Shown here in pieces: positions 8,375 through 17,859 of a stretch of DNA of 64,000 nt. The stretch's first letter is position 1, and every line of letters begins with the position of its first letter. A model generated the notes under the pieces. The model saw only the letters and a program-made list of their open reading frames with translations, was not told the DNA's origin and ran no database searches. This DNA comes from Calditrichota bacterium (GTDB taxonomy: Bacteria; Electryoneota; RPQS01), in contig JACJVZ010000004.1 of the NCBI GenBank assembly GCA_020637445.1, positions 80,118-144,117 of the forward strand, written 5' to 3'. A program made the translations under genes and the position numbers.

Positions 8375-10867
8375 ATGCTCCGGAAGCTACTTCTCTCTCT
8401 CCTCATATCCACCTCCGCTTGGGCAAACTATCAGTTTGCCTCGCCCGTGGCCTCCATTGAGCCCACCGAACGCGGCGCATTCGTAACATGCGAGGACGGC
8501 GTCACGCTCGAACTCAAATTCTATACTCCCGAAATCGTTCGCGTAACCTTAGTCCGCCCGGATCATCCCGCGCCCTTGCTCACGGATGCTCTGCTGGCGG
8601 ATTCTTTGATTATGACGATGGGACCGCGATTTGGAATAATGAATGTTGATAGCAAGCTAAGTGATTCTCCGCCAAAATTAGTTCTGCAACGTGACAACGA
8701 AGACGATTATTATCAAGTGGGCCTTGGTGGACTGAAAGTTACGTGCGACAAAGATTCCCTCCGCCTTCAATTCCAAAACAATAACAACGTCACCTTCCTC
8801 GCCGACGATCCCACGATGCCCTACGGCTGGGACGGCAACGAAGTCCGTACGTGGAAAACTCTCGCCCCCAACGAAAAATTCTTCGGCTTAGGCGAGAAGG
8901 GCGGAGGACTCGACCGCCGTGGCCGCGAAATTGTATTGTGGAATAGCGACACTCCCGGCTACACCGACAACTCCGATCCCCTCTATCAATCGATCCCCTT
9001 CTACATCGGAGTTCGTGATAGCATCGCCTACGGCGTCTTCTTCAACAACTCCTACAAAACAAGATTCAATTTCGGCGCCGGACAACAGCGCTATTCCTCT
9101 TTCGCAGCCGAAGACGGCCCACTCGACTATTTCGTCATCTACGGTCCCTCCATTGCGGAAGTCGTCCAGCGTTATACTTCACTCACGGGCAAGATGAATC
9201 TCCCGCCGCTCTGGTCGTTAGGTTATCAGCAGTGCCGCTGGAGCTACTATCCCGAATCCGAAGTCCGTGATCTTGCTCGCACCTTCCGCGACAAAGACAT
9301 CCCCTGCGACGTCATCTATCTCGACATTCACTACATGGATGGCTACCGCGTCTTCACATGGGATTCGACGCGCTTCCCGCAGCCGAAAAAAATGCTCGAT
9401 GATTTGGCCAAAGACGGTTTCAAGATCGTCCCCATCATCGACCCCGGCGTCAAAGCCGACACAAATTACTTCATGGCAAAAGTTGGTCTCGCCCAAGATC
9501 TCTTCGTAAAATATCCCGACGGCACAACTCACATTGGCGAAGTCTGGCCCGGTAAATCTTTCTTCCCCGATTTCTCCAAAACAGAAACTCGCGAGTGGTG
9601 GGGAAAACACATCGCCGATTTTCGCAAATTAGGCGTACGCGGATTTTGGAATGACATGAACGAACCCGCCTGCTGGGGCCAAGCCTTCCCATTAGAGACA
9701 ATCTTCGACGACAATGGCCAAAACTCGTCGCACAAAAAGATGCACAACCTCTACGCGCTGAAAATGGCCCAAGCGACCTACGAAGGATTGTTGAAAGCCT
9801 ATCCCAACGAACGCCCGTTTATTCTAACTCGCGCAGGCTTCGCAGGACAACAGCGCTACTCCGCATCATGGACCGGCGACAACTTAGCCACCGAAGATCA
9901 CTTGGAACTCGGCATTCGCATGATGTTAGGCATGGGCTTGAGCGGTCAACCCTTCGTCGGCATGGATATCGGCGGCTTCATGGGCACACCGTCACCCGAA
10001 TTGTATGCGCGTTGGATAGAAGTTGGCGCAATTTCTCCCTTCTGCCGCACGCACACGCACTACGGTTCCCCCGATCAAGAACCCTGGTCCTTCGGTGAAA
10101 ACGTCGAAGACATCAGCCGCAAGTTCCTGAACTTCCGCTACGAATTGCTCCCGTATCTCTACACACTCTTCTACGAGTCGAGCAAATCCGGCGAACCCAT
10201 CTGGCGCCCGTTGTTCTACGAATTTCAAGATGACCCCAAGTGCTACGACTGGGGCTACCAACAACAATTCATGTTAGGCCGCGACATCTTAGTCGCTCCC
10301 GTAACACGAGTAGGTCAATACACCAAAAAAGTCTACCTCCCCGAAGGCCGCTGGTTAGATTGGAACACTGAAAAAGTCTACGAAGGCCCCCAAGAAATCA
10401 TCGTCGATGCGCACTTAGACTGGCTCCCCATGTTCCTCCGCGAAGGCTCAATCATAGTCCGCCGCGACGCGCAAGAATACACAGACGAAAGACCCATCCG
10501 TGAGTTACATTTCGATGTCTTTCAAGATTCACACTCTAACTCACAAAAAAGAGCGGAATTCTCATTGTATGAAGACGATGGCATTTCATTTGACTACAAG
10601 AATAACTCTGCAAACCAAGTAACATACTCATTCGAGAACAACGGTACGCAAATGACCTTTAGTAAAGACAGCAAAGGTCCCTTGCCGCCAACGCGCAGAA
10701 ACGTACTGCTTACGATTCACGATGTATCCCCAGCAAGTTATTATCTGGTCCTGAATGGCGGGCCAATCGTTCCAACCGCTAATCAGCTAAATTATGACAA
10801 GGATGCAAGAACGTTGACCATCGAGATTGGAACCGATAACTTCACAACTCTCGCAATACGAAGGTAA
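8375..10867 (+). CDS. Secreted GH31 alpha-glucosidase
   Basis: An 830-residue glycoside hydrolase family 31 enzyme with a signal peptide (about 1-17, ending SAWA). The N-terminal beta-sandwich (about 20-230) is followed by a TIM barrel containing GFWNDMNEP with nucleophile Asp427, and SWTGDN with the likely acid/base Asp502. C-terminal beta-domains (about 640-830) follow. GH31 enzymes release glucose or xylose from the non-reducing ends of alpha-linked oligosaccharides; the alpha-glucan setting (GH13 and GH57-like genes next door) favours alpha-glucosidase over alpha-xylosidase. It lacks a sorting domain and is probably periplasmic. It is the first gene of a same-strand cluster with a symporter downstream. 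Confidence 0.92.
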   Translation: MLRKLLLSLLISTSAWANYQFASPVASIEPTERGAFVTCEDGVTLELKFYTPEIVRVTLVRPDHPAPLLTDALLADSLIMTMGPRFGIMNVDSKLSDSPPKLVLQRDNEDDYYQVGLGGLKVTCDKDSLRLQFQNNNNVTFLADDPTMPYGWDGNEVRTWKTLAPNEKFFGLGEKGGGLDRRGREIVLWNSDTPGYTDNSDPLYQSIPFYIGVRDSIAYGVFFNNSYKTRFNFGAGQQRYSSFAAEDGPLDYFVIYGPSIAEVVQRYTSLTGKMNLPPLWSLGYQQCRWSYYPESEVRDLARTFRDKDIPCDVIYLDIHYMDGYRVFTWDSTRFPQPKKMLDDLAKDGFKIVPIIDPGVKADTNYFMAKVGLAQDLFVKYPDGTTHIGEVWPGKSFFPDFSKTETREWWGKHIADFRKLGVRGFWNDMNEPACWGQAFPLETIFDDNGQNSSHKKMHNLYALKMAQATYEGLLKAYPNERPFILTRAGFAGQQRYSASWTGDNLATEDHLELGIRMMLGMGLSGQPFVGMDIGGFMGTPSPELYARWIEVGAISPFCRTHTHYGSPDQEPWSFGENVEDISRKFLNFRYELLPYLYTLFYESSKSGEPIWRPLFYEFQDDPKCYDWGYQQQFMLGRDILVAPVTRVGQYTKKVYLPEGRWLDWNTEKVYEGPQEIIVDAHLDWLPMFLREGSIIVRRDAQEYTDERPIRELHFDVFQDSHSNSQKRAEFSLYEDDGISFDYKNNSANQVTYSFENNGTQMTFSKDSKGPLPPTRRNVLLTIHDVSPASYYLVLNGGPIVPTANQLNYDKDARTLTIEIGTDNFTTLAIRR

Positions 10868-11119
10868 GTAGCGGCGCACCCGCTGTTGGCACCTTCAATT
10901 GTAGCGCGCAGCTCGCTGCGCAAAATCCCCCAAAGCGCACCGTGAATGTTACATAAATTGTCATCCTGAAGCCGCCGCGGCTGAAGGATCTATGAGTAAG
11001 CCGCGACAACTGAGTGCTCTAACCACCAACGTAAAACAAATCAACTACCCAAAGTGAAAATAGAAAACTGAGGAAGCCCGTTTTCCTCTTTCCTCTTTCC
11101 TCTTTCAAACTTTTCCGCC
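10868..11119. repeat. Intergenic repeat module
   Basis: About 10958-10992 is a copy of the TGTCATCCTGAAG...CTGAAGGATCT element with inner palindrome AGCCGCCGCGGCT. GTAGCGCGCAGCTCGCTGCGC at about 10902 is another small palindrome. A TTTCCTCTTTCC tandem precedes the symporter start. No gene is seen. Confidence 0.6.
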
Positions 11120-12721
11120 ATGAACCTCTCCGCCTTAGACCTCATCATCATCGTCGCCTATTTCGCGGCGGTGTTTGCAGTCGGCATCTACTTCGCGCGT
11201 CGCCGCAAGAGTGATGCAGCAGGTTATTTCCTCGCGGGCCGCAATGTCGGTTGGTTCGCAATCGGCGCGTCCCTGTTCGCAACAAATATCTCGAGCGAAC
11301 ACTTCGTAGGACTCGCAGGCTCCGGCGCCGCCGGAGGTCTCGCCGTTGGACACTTCGAGTGGCTCGCCTGTTTGATTGTGCTCTTGCTCGGTTGGGTCTT
11401 CGCGCCGTTTTATTTAAGATCTCAAGTCTACACGATGCCCGAATTTCTCGAGCGTCGTTACGATGCAAAATCGCGCTGGTACCTGACCGCCGTAAGTATC
11501 GTCGCTTACGTCTTGACCAAAGTTTCCGTCACTCTCTTCGCGGGTGCTTTGCTACTGCACGAGCTGTTAGGCTGGGACGCTTACACATCAGCTATTGCAT
11601 TAGTCGTCACCACAGGCATCTACACCGTAATCGGCGGATTGACAGCAGTCATCTACACGGAGTTGTTGCAAGCAGTCATCCTCGTACTCGGTGCACTCGC
11701 GTTGACATTCTTAGGTCTGCACGAAGTCGGCGGTTGGGGAGAATTGGTCGCCAAAACTCCGCCCGAATTCTGGAGCATGTTCAAGGCGATGAGTGATCCC
11801 GATTTCCCGTGGACCGGAATCGTCTTCGGCGCGCCGATCTTAGGCATCTGGTATTGGTGCACGGATCAATACATCGTCCAAAGAGTCTTGAGTGCGCGCG
11901 GCATCGAGCAAGCGAGAAGCGGAGCGATCTTCGCAGGCTACTTGAAAATCTTGCCCGTCTTCATTCTCGTTTTGCCCGGCATGATCGCGTATGTCTTGTA
12001 TCCCGATGCCACCGGCAACGGAGCCTACCCCGCATTGGTTTCGCGATTGCTTCCCGTCGGTCTAAAAGGCATAGTCGTCGCAAGTTTGCTCGCGGCCCTG
12101 ATGTCGTCGCTGGCCAGTTGCTTCAATAGTTCATCGACGCTCTTCACCTTCGACGTCTACAAAAAGCTAAAACCCGACGCCGACGAAAAAACTCTCGTCA
12201 GAGTCGGCAGAATCGCCACAGCAGTAGTGGTTGGCTTAGGCATCCTGTGGGTGCCGTTCATCAACGTCGTGTCTTCTCAACTCTACGTCTACCTGCAAAG
12301 TGTCCAAGCCTACATCAGTCCTCCCATCGCCGCGGTATTCTTGTTCGGCTTGCTGTGGTCACGAGCCAACGGTCAAGGTTCACTCGCGGCACTGCTGACG
12401 GGATTGGTGTTTGGTGCGACCAGGCTGATCGGCGAAATCGTGAACAAAACCTCGCCGCTCGATCCCGGTCTGTTCCGCAGCATGATTGAAATGAACTTTC
12501 TCCATTTTGCAACGATGTTGTTCGTCATCTGTTCGCTGGTCTTGGTAGCAGTGAGCATGGCCACACCTCCTCCGGCCGCCGCATCACTGAACGGCCTCAC
12601 GTTCAAATACACAGACAAAGCCATCAGATTACCCGCAGACCCCGCAGCCCACAAACGCAACGTAGCGCTGTCCATTCTGCTAATCTCAATCGTCCTAATT
12701 CTCTGGGGCCTGTTCTTCTGA
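11120..12721 (+). CDS. Sodium/solute symporter (SSS family), probably a sugar transporter
   Basis: A 533-residue membrane protein with about 13-14 hydrophobic helices. The N-terminal region has AGYFLAGRNVGWFAIGASLFATNISSEHFVGLAG, typical of SLC5/SSS transporters, including the unwound helix with the SLFATNISS sodium-site region. GGLTAVIYTELLQ in the middle is another family signature, and the GIWYWCTDQYIVQRVLSAR segment resembles SGLT-like sugar carriers. It lies between a secreted GH31 and a GH57-like protein on the same strand, so uptake of glucose or a related sugar released by these enzymes is a reasonable inference. Substrate cannot be read from sequence alone. Confidence 0.9.
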   Translation: MNLSALDLIIIVAYFAAVFAVGIYFARRRKSDAAGYFLAGRNVGWFAIGASLFATNISSEHFVGLAGSGAAGGLAVGHFEWLACLIVLLLGWVFAPFYLRSQVYTMPEFLERRYDAKSRWYLTAVSIVAYVLTKVSVTLFAGALLLHELLGWDAYTSAIALVVTTGIYTVIGGLTAVIYTELLQAVILVLGALALTFLGLHEVGGWGELVAKTPPEFWSMFKAMSDPDFPWTGIVFGAPILGIWYWCTDQYIVQRVLSARGIEQARSGAIFAGYLKILPVFILVLPGMIAYVLYPDATGNGAYPALVSRLLPVGLKGIVVASLLAALMSSLASCFNSSSTLFTFDVYKKLKPDADEKTLVRVGRIATAVVVGLGILWVPFINVVSSQLYVYLQSVQAYISPPIAAVFLFGLLWSRANGQGSLAALLTGLVFGATRLIGEIVNKTSPLDPGLFRSMIEMNFLHFATMLFVICSLVLVAVSMATPPPAAASLNGLTFKYTDKAIRLPADPAAHKRNVALSILLISIVLILWGLFF

Positions 12722-13021
12722 TTCAGGTCTCTCCCCAAAATCCGCGTAGCAGTTTTGGGGGATTAAGGGGGCTTCTGAACTCCGGTCTCCCCCCGCGCTG
12801 CGCGGGGGGATTAAGGGGGGTCTTTCAAGCCAATACGAAAACTCCATGCGCATTGTCATCCTGAACGTAGTGAAGGATCTTGTAGCAAACTACACCAACC
12901 CAAAGCGCAAAGCGAAAACGCATAACACGGTTCCCCGCCGGAATCCGAACTTCCCGCCGAGCTGGGTTAAGCAAAGCGCAACCCGGCCGGAACTGTAATT
13001 CATAAATTTCTCCGCAACACG
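12722..13021. repeat. Intergenic repeat cluster
   Basis: It holds two copies of the C6/G6 palindrome family (about 12727-12778 with inner stem around CGCGTAGCAG, and 12783-12825 with GCGCTGCGCG), one GTCATCCTGAACG...GAAGGATCTTG element (12856-12890), and one copy of the GGTTCCCCGCCGGAATC/CCGAGCTGGGTTAAG module (about 12926-13000). No gene is seen. Confidence 0.75.
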
Positions 13022-16000
13022 ATGAACAAACTAAGCACGATACTGCTAATCCTCTTCGCCAGCACACTGGGACCAGCGTCCACGCTGGGCGCACCCGTCC
13101 ACACCACCTACCTCTGGCATCTCGAGCAGCCCATTTACTGGCCCGATCAATCTCCCTACGGCAACGGCTACGAAACCGCGATGGAATCGATCTGGCAGCG
13201 CAACAACGGCGCACCGCATCCCGAAAACGACGTCTCTGGAATCTTCACAGTCGCCGATCGCGTTGCCGCCTATCAAGATCGTCCCAAAAATTCCGTCGCC
13301 TCCATGTCCGGCGTAGATGCCGGCGCACAAGTCACCTACTCCGGCGGCTTGATTCGAGATGTCGCAAGCCTCGCGTCGCAAAACTACGGCGGCTACTCGT
13401 CCGCGTGGAATTCCTATTTCCAAACGGCGCGCAACTGGACCACCAGCGGCGGACGTCCGCGTCTCGAACTGACGATCATTTCTTATCATCACAGTTTTTC
13501 ACCGCTGATTGACAAAGAAGTCTTGAAAAAAGACATCCAAATCTATCAGAGTGTTTATGGTTCGATTTGGGGCAACACCCCCGCGCAAACCGTCGGCTAT
13601 TTTCCACCTGAAATTGCCTTCTCCGAACGCATCATTCCCGTCTTGCGTGACTGCGGCCTGCAGTGGACCTTCATCGCATCCACACATCTCTCGCGCGCTT
13701 GCGAAAACTTTCCCTTGACTTTAGGCACAGGTGGTGAAAATTGCAACCCACCGAATTTAGCCGATCAAATAAATCCCGCGCAAACCAACTGGCGCACGCA
13801 ATCCATTTCGCGCGGCTGTTCACCCACGGACGCGGTTCCTTTCGGCTTTCAACCTCATCGCGCGATCTACGTCGATGCGCAAACCGGAATCGCCGACACG
13901 ATCATCGTCGTTCCCGTCGCCATGGCGATGAGCTGGCAAGACGGCTATCAAACCTATTCGCCCGACGATATCGATCAAATCGCGTCATGGAATGATCCCA
14001 ATAAACCGATGTTGATCACGCTTGGTCACGACGGCGACAACGCCTTCGGCGGCGGCTATTCATACTACATGGAAAGCGTCCCCGGTTTCACCAGCCAAGC
14101 GGTTACGCGCGGCTACGAACCCACAACCGTTCCCGAATACTTAGCCGATCACCCACCCGCTCAAAACGACATCGTTCACGTCGAAGACGGCGCGTGGATC
14201 AATGCCGACGGCGATTTCGGCGATCCCGATTTTCCCAATTGGATGTGGCCGCCGCACACGATCACCGGACAAATCGACATTGACAACGGCTGGGCTATCG
14301 ACGCGCACAACTGGGCCGTCATCACCGCCGCGACAAATTACGTCCTAACCGCTGAACACGTCGCCGGTCCGTCCTACACTCCCGCAATTCAAAATCCGCG
14401 CACGAGTGCGCCAACGCAGCTCGATCTCGCCTGGCACTTTCTGCTCGGATCATTGAATTCCGGCTACATGTACTACGGCACGAGTCTAGATCTCGAGCAA
14501 AAACCCGTCGTCGCCTGCAACGAAGCTATCAGTCACGCAACGTCTGTCATCGGTCAATCCACGGATCAAACTCCGCCCACAATTTGGCAACTCCAGCAGT
14601 GGCCGCACAATCCCGGCAGCATCGGCTTCGGCCCGTTGCACGGCTATCAGCAAATTCAAAACCCGCGCGATTTCCGCGTCTGGACATTCGCCTACGACGT
14701 AAACGGCATCGCCGCCTGCTCGCTCTACTATCGCCTCGACAATGACGGAACAAACCCATTATCATCATTCCAAAATGAAACCATCGTCGGCGGCTCCGAA
14801 GTAACTTCATGGCGCGCCCGCGCAATGACCGGCCGTGTATTTCCCATCGGCAATCCCTACGGCTACGGTGACGTCAGTTTTGACGAACTCCCCACGGCAA
14901 TTTCCAATCAATACGTCTATCATCTGACCGATGGCGAAGTCGTAGACAGCGGCGGCGTGCTGCTCGACTACTACGTCAAAGCATGGGACAACGGCGGCAA
15001 TATTCAAAGTTCCGATGTCTATCACACCTACGTTGGCACAGGACAAGGCAGCGGAGGTGGCGGAGACAGAGTATCATGGACACCCGAGAATCCCCAAGGC
15101 GGTGATCAATTGACGATCTACTACGACTTGACTCTCGGCACTCTTCCCCAAAACACCAACCCCGTCAAAATCCACATCGGTCATTCCGGTTGGCAAAATG
15201 TTTTGTCACCCGACCCGAACATGACCTACGATCCCGACTCCGCCAAGTGGCGTTCCACATATTCGATTCCAACTCAAGCCACCTTCGTCGATTTCGTTTT
15301 CACCGACGGCGCGGGCAACTGGGATAACAACAGCGGCGGCGATTGGCACGTGCCCGTCACGCCAACAGGTTCTCCCGGCTTCGTCATGGACGGCGTGCTC
15401 GATGACAACACAGTCGAACTCGGATCAAGCGGCGCGATACATCTCTGGGCTGGATTCGACGGCGCAAATCTCTACGTCGCCACCGAAAACGCGCAAGGCA
15501 CCGGCAACGACCGCTTCATCTTTATCTCTGAAATTCCCGGCGCCATGACCGCCGCTCCGTGGCTAAAGAACGGCCAAGTCGCACTCTGGAATGCATACAT
15601 CGGCAACGAAGCCGACAACGGGTGGCGCGGCTGGTTCGACAACTCGGGCTCCGCGTCCGTTTCACCAAGCGGCCTAACCGAAGGCACGCTCAACATCGCG
15701 GAAGAATTCGGCGCACTTCCAGAATCTCTCTACGTTTGTCTTGGAGTCTACCAAACTCCGACAAGCGGAACTCTGCAGTCACAAATTCCCGCGGCAATAG
15801 TTTCCAACGGTAACATTGAATCGAGCGAATGGCAAGTCCTGCACCTGAAACCGCGCAACCTAACCATCAGCACCGACGGCACAAACATCACTTTGCGTTG
15901 GCATGGCAGCGCGCTCGCGCAAAGTTACAGAGTCTGGCGCGCCTACGGCGTCGGTGAGATTCCAACATTGGTCACCACGACAACGAGCACAACATTCACC

Positions 16001-16051
16001 GAACCCGCAACAAACTCCCAAGCCATCTACTACGTAGAAATCCAATTCTGA
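13022..16051 (+). CDS. Secreted GH57-like glycoside hydrolase
   Basis: A 1009-residue protein with a signal peptide (about 1-23). Residues 25-400 look like a family 57 catalytic barrel: a WHLEQPIYWP opening like the HxHQP motif, GYFPPEIAF placing the expected nucleophile at Glu197, and LGHDGDN (Asp337/Asp339) as possible acid/base. GH57 enzymes act on alpha-glucans as amylases, branching enzymes or 4-alpha-glucanotransferases. Downstream regions (about 640-940) look like beta-sandwich carbohydrate-binding or FN3-type domains, and the end (about 945-1009) is FN3-like. There is no T9SS sorting domain. The family assignment rests on motifs and the neighbouring GH31, symporter and GH13 genes; exact activity is unknown. 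Confidence 0.75.
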   Translation: MNKLSTILLILFASTLGPASTLGAPVHTTYLWHLEQPIYWPDQSPYGNGYETAMESIWQRNNGAPHPENDVSGIFTVADRVAAYQDRPKNSVASMSGVDAGAQVTYSGGLIRDVASLASQNYGGYSSAWNSYFQTARNWTTSGGRPRLELTIISYHHSFSPLIDKEVLKKDIQIYQSVYGSIWGNTPAQTVGYFPPEIAFSERIIPVLRDCGLQWTFIASTHLSRACENFPLTLGTGGENCNPPNLADQINPAQTNWRTQSISRGCSPTDAVPFGFQPHRAIYVDAQTGIADTIIVVPVAMAMSWQDGYQTYSPDDIDQIASWNDPNKPMLITLGHDGDNAFGGGYSYYMESVPGFTSQAVTRGYEPTTVPEYLADHPPAQNDIVHVEDGAWINADGDFGDPDFPNWMWPPHTITGQIDIDNGWAIDAHNWAVITAATNYVLTAEHVAGPSYTPAIQNPRTSAPTQLDLAWHFLLGSLNSGYMYYGTSLDLEQKPVVACNEAISHATSVIGQSTDQTPPTIWQLQQWPHNPGSIGFGPLHGYQQIQNPRDFRVWTFAYDVNGIAACSLYYRLDNDGTNPLSSFQNETIVGGSEVTSWRARAMTGRVFPIGNPYGYGDVSFDELPTAISNQYVYHLTDGEVVDSGGVLLDYYVKAWDNGGNIQSSDVYHTYVGTGQGSGGGGDRVSWTPENPQGGDQLTIYYDLTLGTLPQNTNPVKIHIGHSGWQNVLSPDPNMTYDPDSAKWRSTYSIPTQATFVDFVFTDGAGNWDNNSGGDWHVPVTPTGSPGFVMDGVLDDNTVELGSSGAIHLWAGFDGANLYVATENAQGTGNDRFIFISEIPGAMTAAPWLKNGQVALWNAYIGNEADNGWRGWFDNSGSASVSPSGLTEGTLNIAEEFGALPESLYVCLGVYQTPTSGTLQSQIPAAIVSNGNIESSEWQVLHLKPRNLTISTDGTNITLRWHGSALAQSYRVWRAYGVGEIPTLVTTTTSTTFTEPATNSQAIYYVEIQF

Positions 16052-16500
16052 TTCAGGTCTCCCCCCAAAATCTGCGTAGCAGTTTTGGGGGGACTAAGGG
16101 GGGCTTCTGGTCTTCCGAGTTCATACCTCTTACCTCAAACCTCTTACCTGTTCTGACTTCTGACTTCAAACGTTTGACTTTTCTTCGCGCCTTGTCATCC
16201 TGCATGTCCCTATAGGGAAACATAGTGAAGGAATCAAGCATCAAACCGAACCAACTCAAGAGTTCCGCGCAAGCGTCAACCAGTCCAGCGGCATGCTGGT
16301 CGCCGAGCGGGGATTAAGCGCGTCAGCGCGGCCTGTCCCGTAGGGATTCCCCGCCGGAATCCGTTTCACGCAGCGGCACCCGCCGCTGGTGCCCGCATCA
16401 ACCCGTCATTTTCCCGCGGCGGCATCCGCTGCGGATGCCCCATACTTGATTTTCTCTTCCACCGCAATCTGGAATTTGTAAATTGGAATTTTCCTCTCCC
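16052..16500. repeat. Intergenic repeat cluster
   Basis: It contains a C6/G6 palindrome (about 16058-16108), an ACCTCTTACCTCAAACCTCT simple-repeat tract (about 16126-16175), a GTCATCCTG...TGAAGGAATC element (16193-16235), the CGGGGATTAAGCGCGTCAGCG module (about 16303-16370) and GGCACCCGCCGCTGGTGCCC modules (16372-16440). No gene is seen. Confidence 0.75.
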
Positions 16501-17859
16501 ATGCTAAAATTCATCACGCTAACGATATTCGTAATGCTCGCCGTCGTCGCGTGCAAAGCATCTTCCGACGAAGACGTCACCACTCCGCTCGACATGACGC
16601 CGCCCGAGTGGTCGCGCAACGCCGTCATCTACGAAGTCAACGTGCGTCAGTTCACGACCGCAGGCACCTTCGCAGCCTTCGCCGAGCATCTCCCCCGTTT
16701 GCAGGAACTCGGCGTGAACATTCTATGGTTTATGCCCATCAATCCCATCGGCGTCGAAAATCGCAAAGGCTCGCTCGGCAGTTATTACTCAGTCAAAGAC
16801 TACCGCGCAATAAATCCCGAGTTCGGCACGATGGACGAGTGGAAAAACCTCGTCACTCAGTGTCACGACATGGGCTTCAAGGTTATCATTGATTGGGTTG
16901 CCAATCACACGTCGTGGGACAATCCATTGACCGTCGATCATCCCGACTGGTACGCGCACGACAATGACGGGAGTTTTGTGCCCCCCGTTCCCGACTGGAC
17001 GGACGTGATTCAACTGAACTACGACAACGACGATCTCCGCGCGTGGATGACTGAGTCGATGCAGTTCTGGGTCGAGGAAACCAACATCGACGGCTTCCGT
17101 TGCGACGTCGCGGGCATGGTGCCGCTGAGTTTCTGGGAGCAAGCCGCACGCGAGCTCTTGCCGATGAAATCGCTCTTCTTGTTAATGGAAAACGAATCCG
17201 CCGAATATCACGCCGCCTTCCACGCGGGCTACGGCTGGGAACTCTTCCACAAATCCATCAACGTCGCCGCAGGCGAGCGCGCCGTCGCCGATTTGCTGAC
17301 CTATTTCTCGACGCACAAGCAAAACTATCCGCCAGACTCGTATGCGATGTATTTCACCAGCAATCACGACGAGAACAGTTGGAACGGCACCGAGTTCGAA
17401 CACTTTCATAGCGCGGCCCTTCCTTTCGCCGCGATGATCATGACCGCGCCCGGCATTCCGCTGATCTACAACGGCCAAGAATCCGGTTTCAATCGCCGCT
17501 TGTTGTTCTTCGAAAAAGATTCCATCGATTGGGCTGACAATCAATACACCGATTTTTATGAAAAACTAACTGCTCTAAAACACAGAAACCCCGCTCTCCG
17601 TAATGGAGAACAGGGTGCAGATTTGGTTCCCGTGAATTTCACAGGCGATGAAACGGCGTTGTGCTACAAAAGAGAACGCGACAACAGCAGAGTTGTGGTC
17701 ATAGTCAACACAAGCCAAACCGGCCTGAACATCACGCTAAACGATCCCAGCGTCGTCGGAACATATCAAGATGTTTTGGAAGAAACAGCCACAACTCTAA
17801 CCGGCACGGACCACATCACACTACCCGCAGGCGCAGCCAAAGTCTTAGAGCTGCAGTAG
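16501..17859 (+). CDS. GH13 alpha-amylase-family lipoprotein
   Basis: I chose the ATG at 16501 (452 residues), which starts a lipoprotein signal with lipobox VVAC (Cys18). The GH13 barrel shows all catalytic motifs: IIDWVANHTSWD (region I), GFRCDVAG with nucleophile Asp202, LLMENES with acid/base Glu230, and TSNHDENSW with transition-state Asp290. The short C-terminal beta-domain (about 375-452) is usual for the family. It is compact, with no added binding domains. As a probable surface or periplasmic lipoprotein it would cut alpha-1,4-glucans to oligosaccharides for the GH31 enzyme and the symporter. A terminator-like hairpin lies about 200 bp downstream. Confidence 0.92.
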   Translation: MLKFITLTIFVMLAVVACKASSDEDVTTPLDMTPPEWSRNAVIYEVNVRQFTTAGTFAAFAEHLPRLQELGVNILWFMPINPIGVENRKGSLGSYYSVKDYRAINPEFGTMDEWKNLVTQCHDMGFKVIIDWVANHTSWDNPLTVDHPDWYAHDNDGSFVPPVPDWTDVIQLNYDNDDLRAWMTESMQFWVEETNIDGFRCDVAGMVPLSFWEQAARELLPMKSLFLLMENESAEYHAAFHAGYGWELFHKSINVAAGERAVADLLTYFSTHKQNYPPDSYAMYFTSNHDENSWNGTEFEHFHSAALPFAAMIMTAPGIPLIYNGQESGFNRRLLFFEKDSIDWADNQYTDFYEKLTALKHRNPALRNGEQGADLVPVNFTGDETALCYKRERDNSRVVVIVNTSQTGLNITLNDPSVVGTYQDVLEETATTLTGTDHITLPAGAAKVLELQ

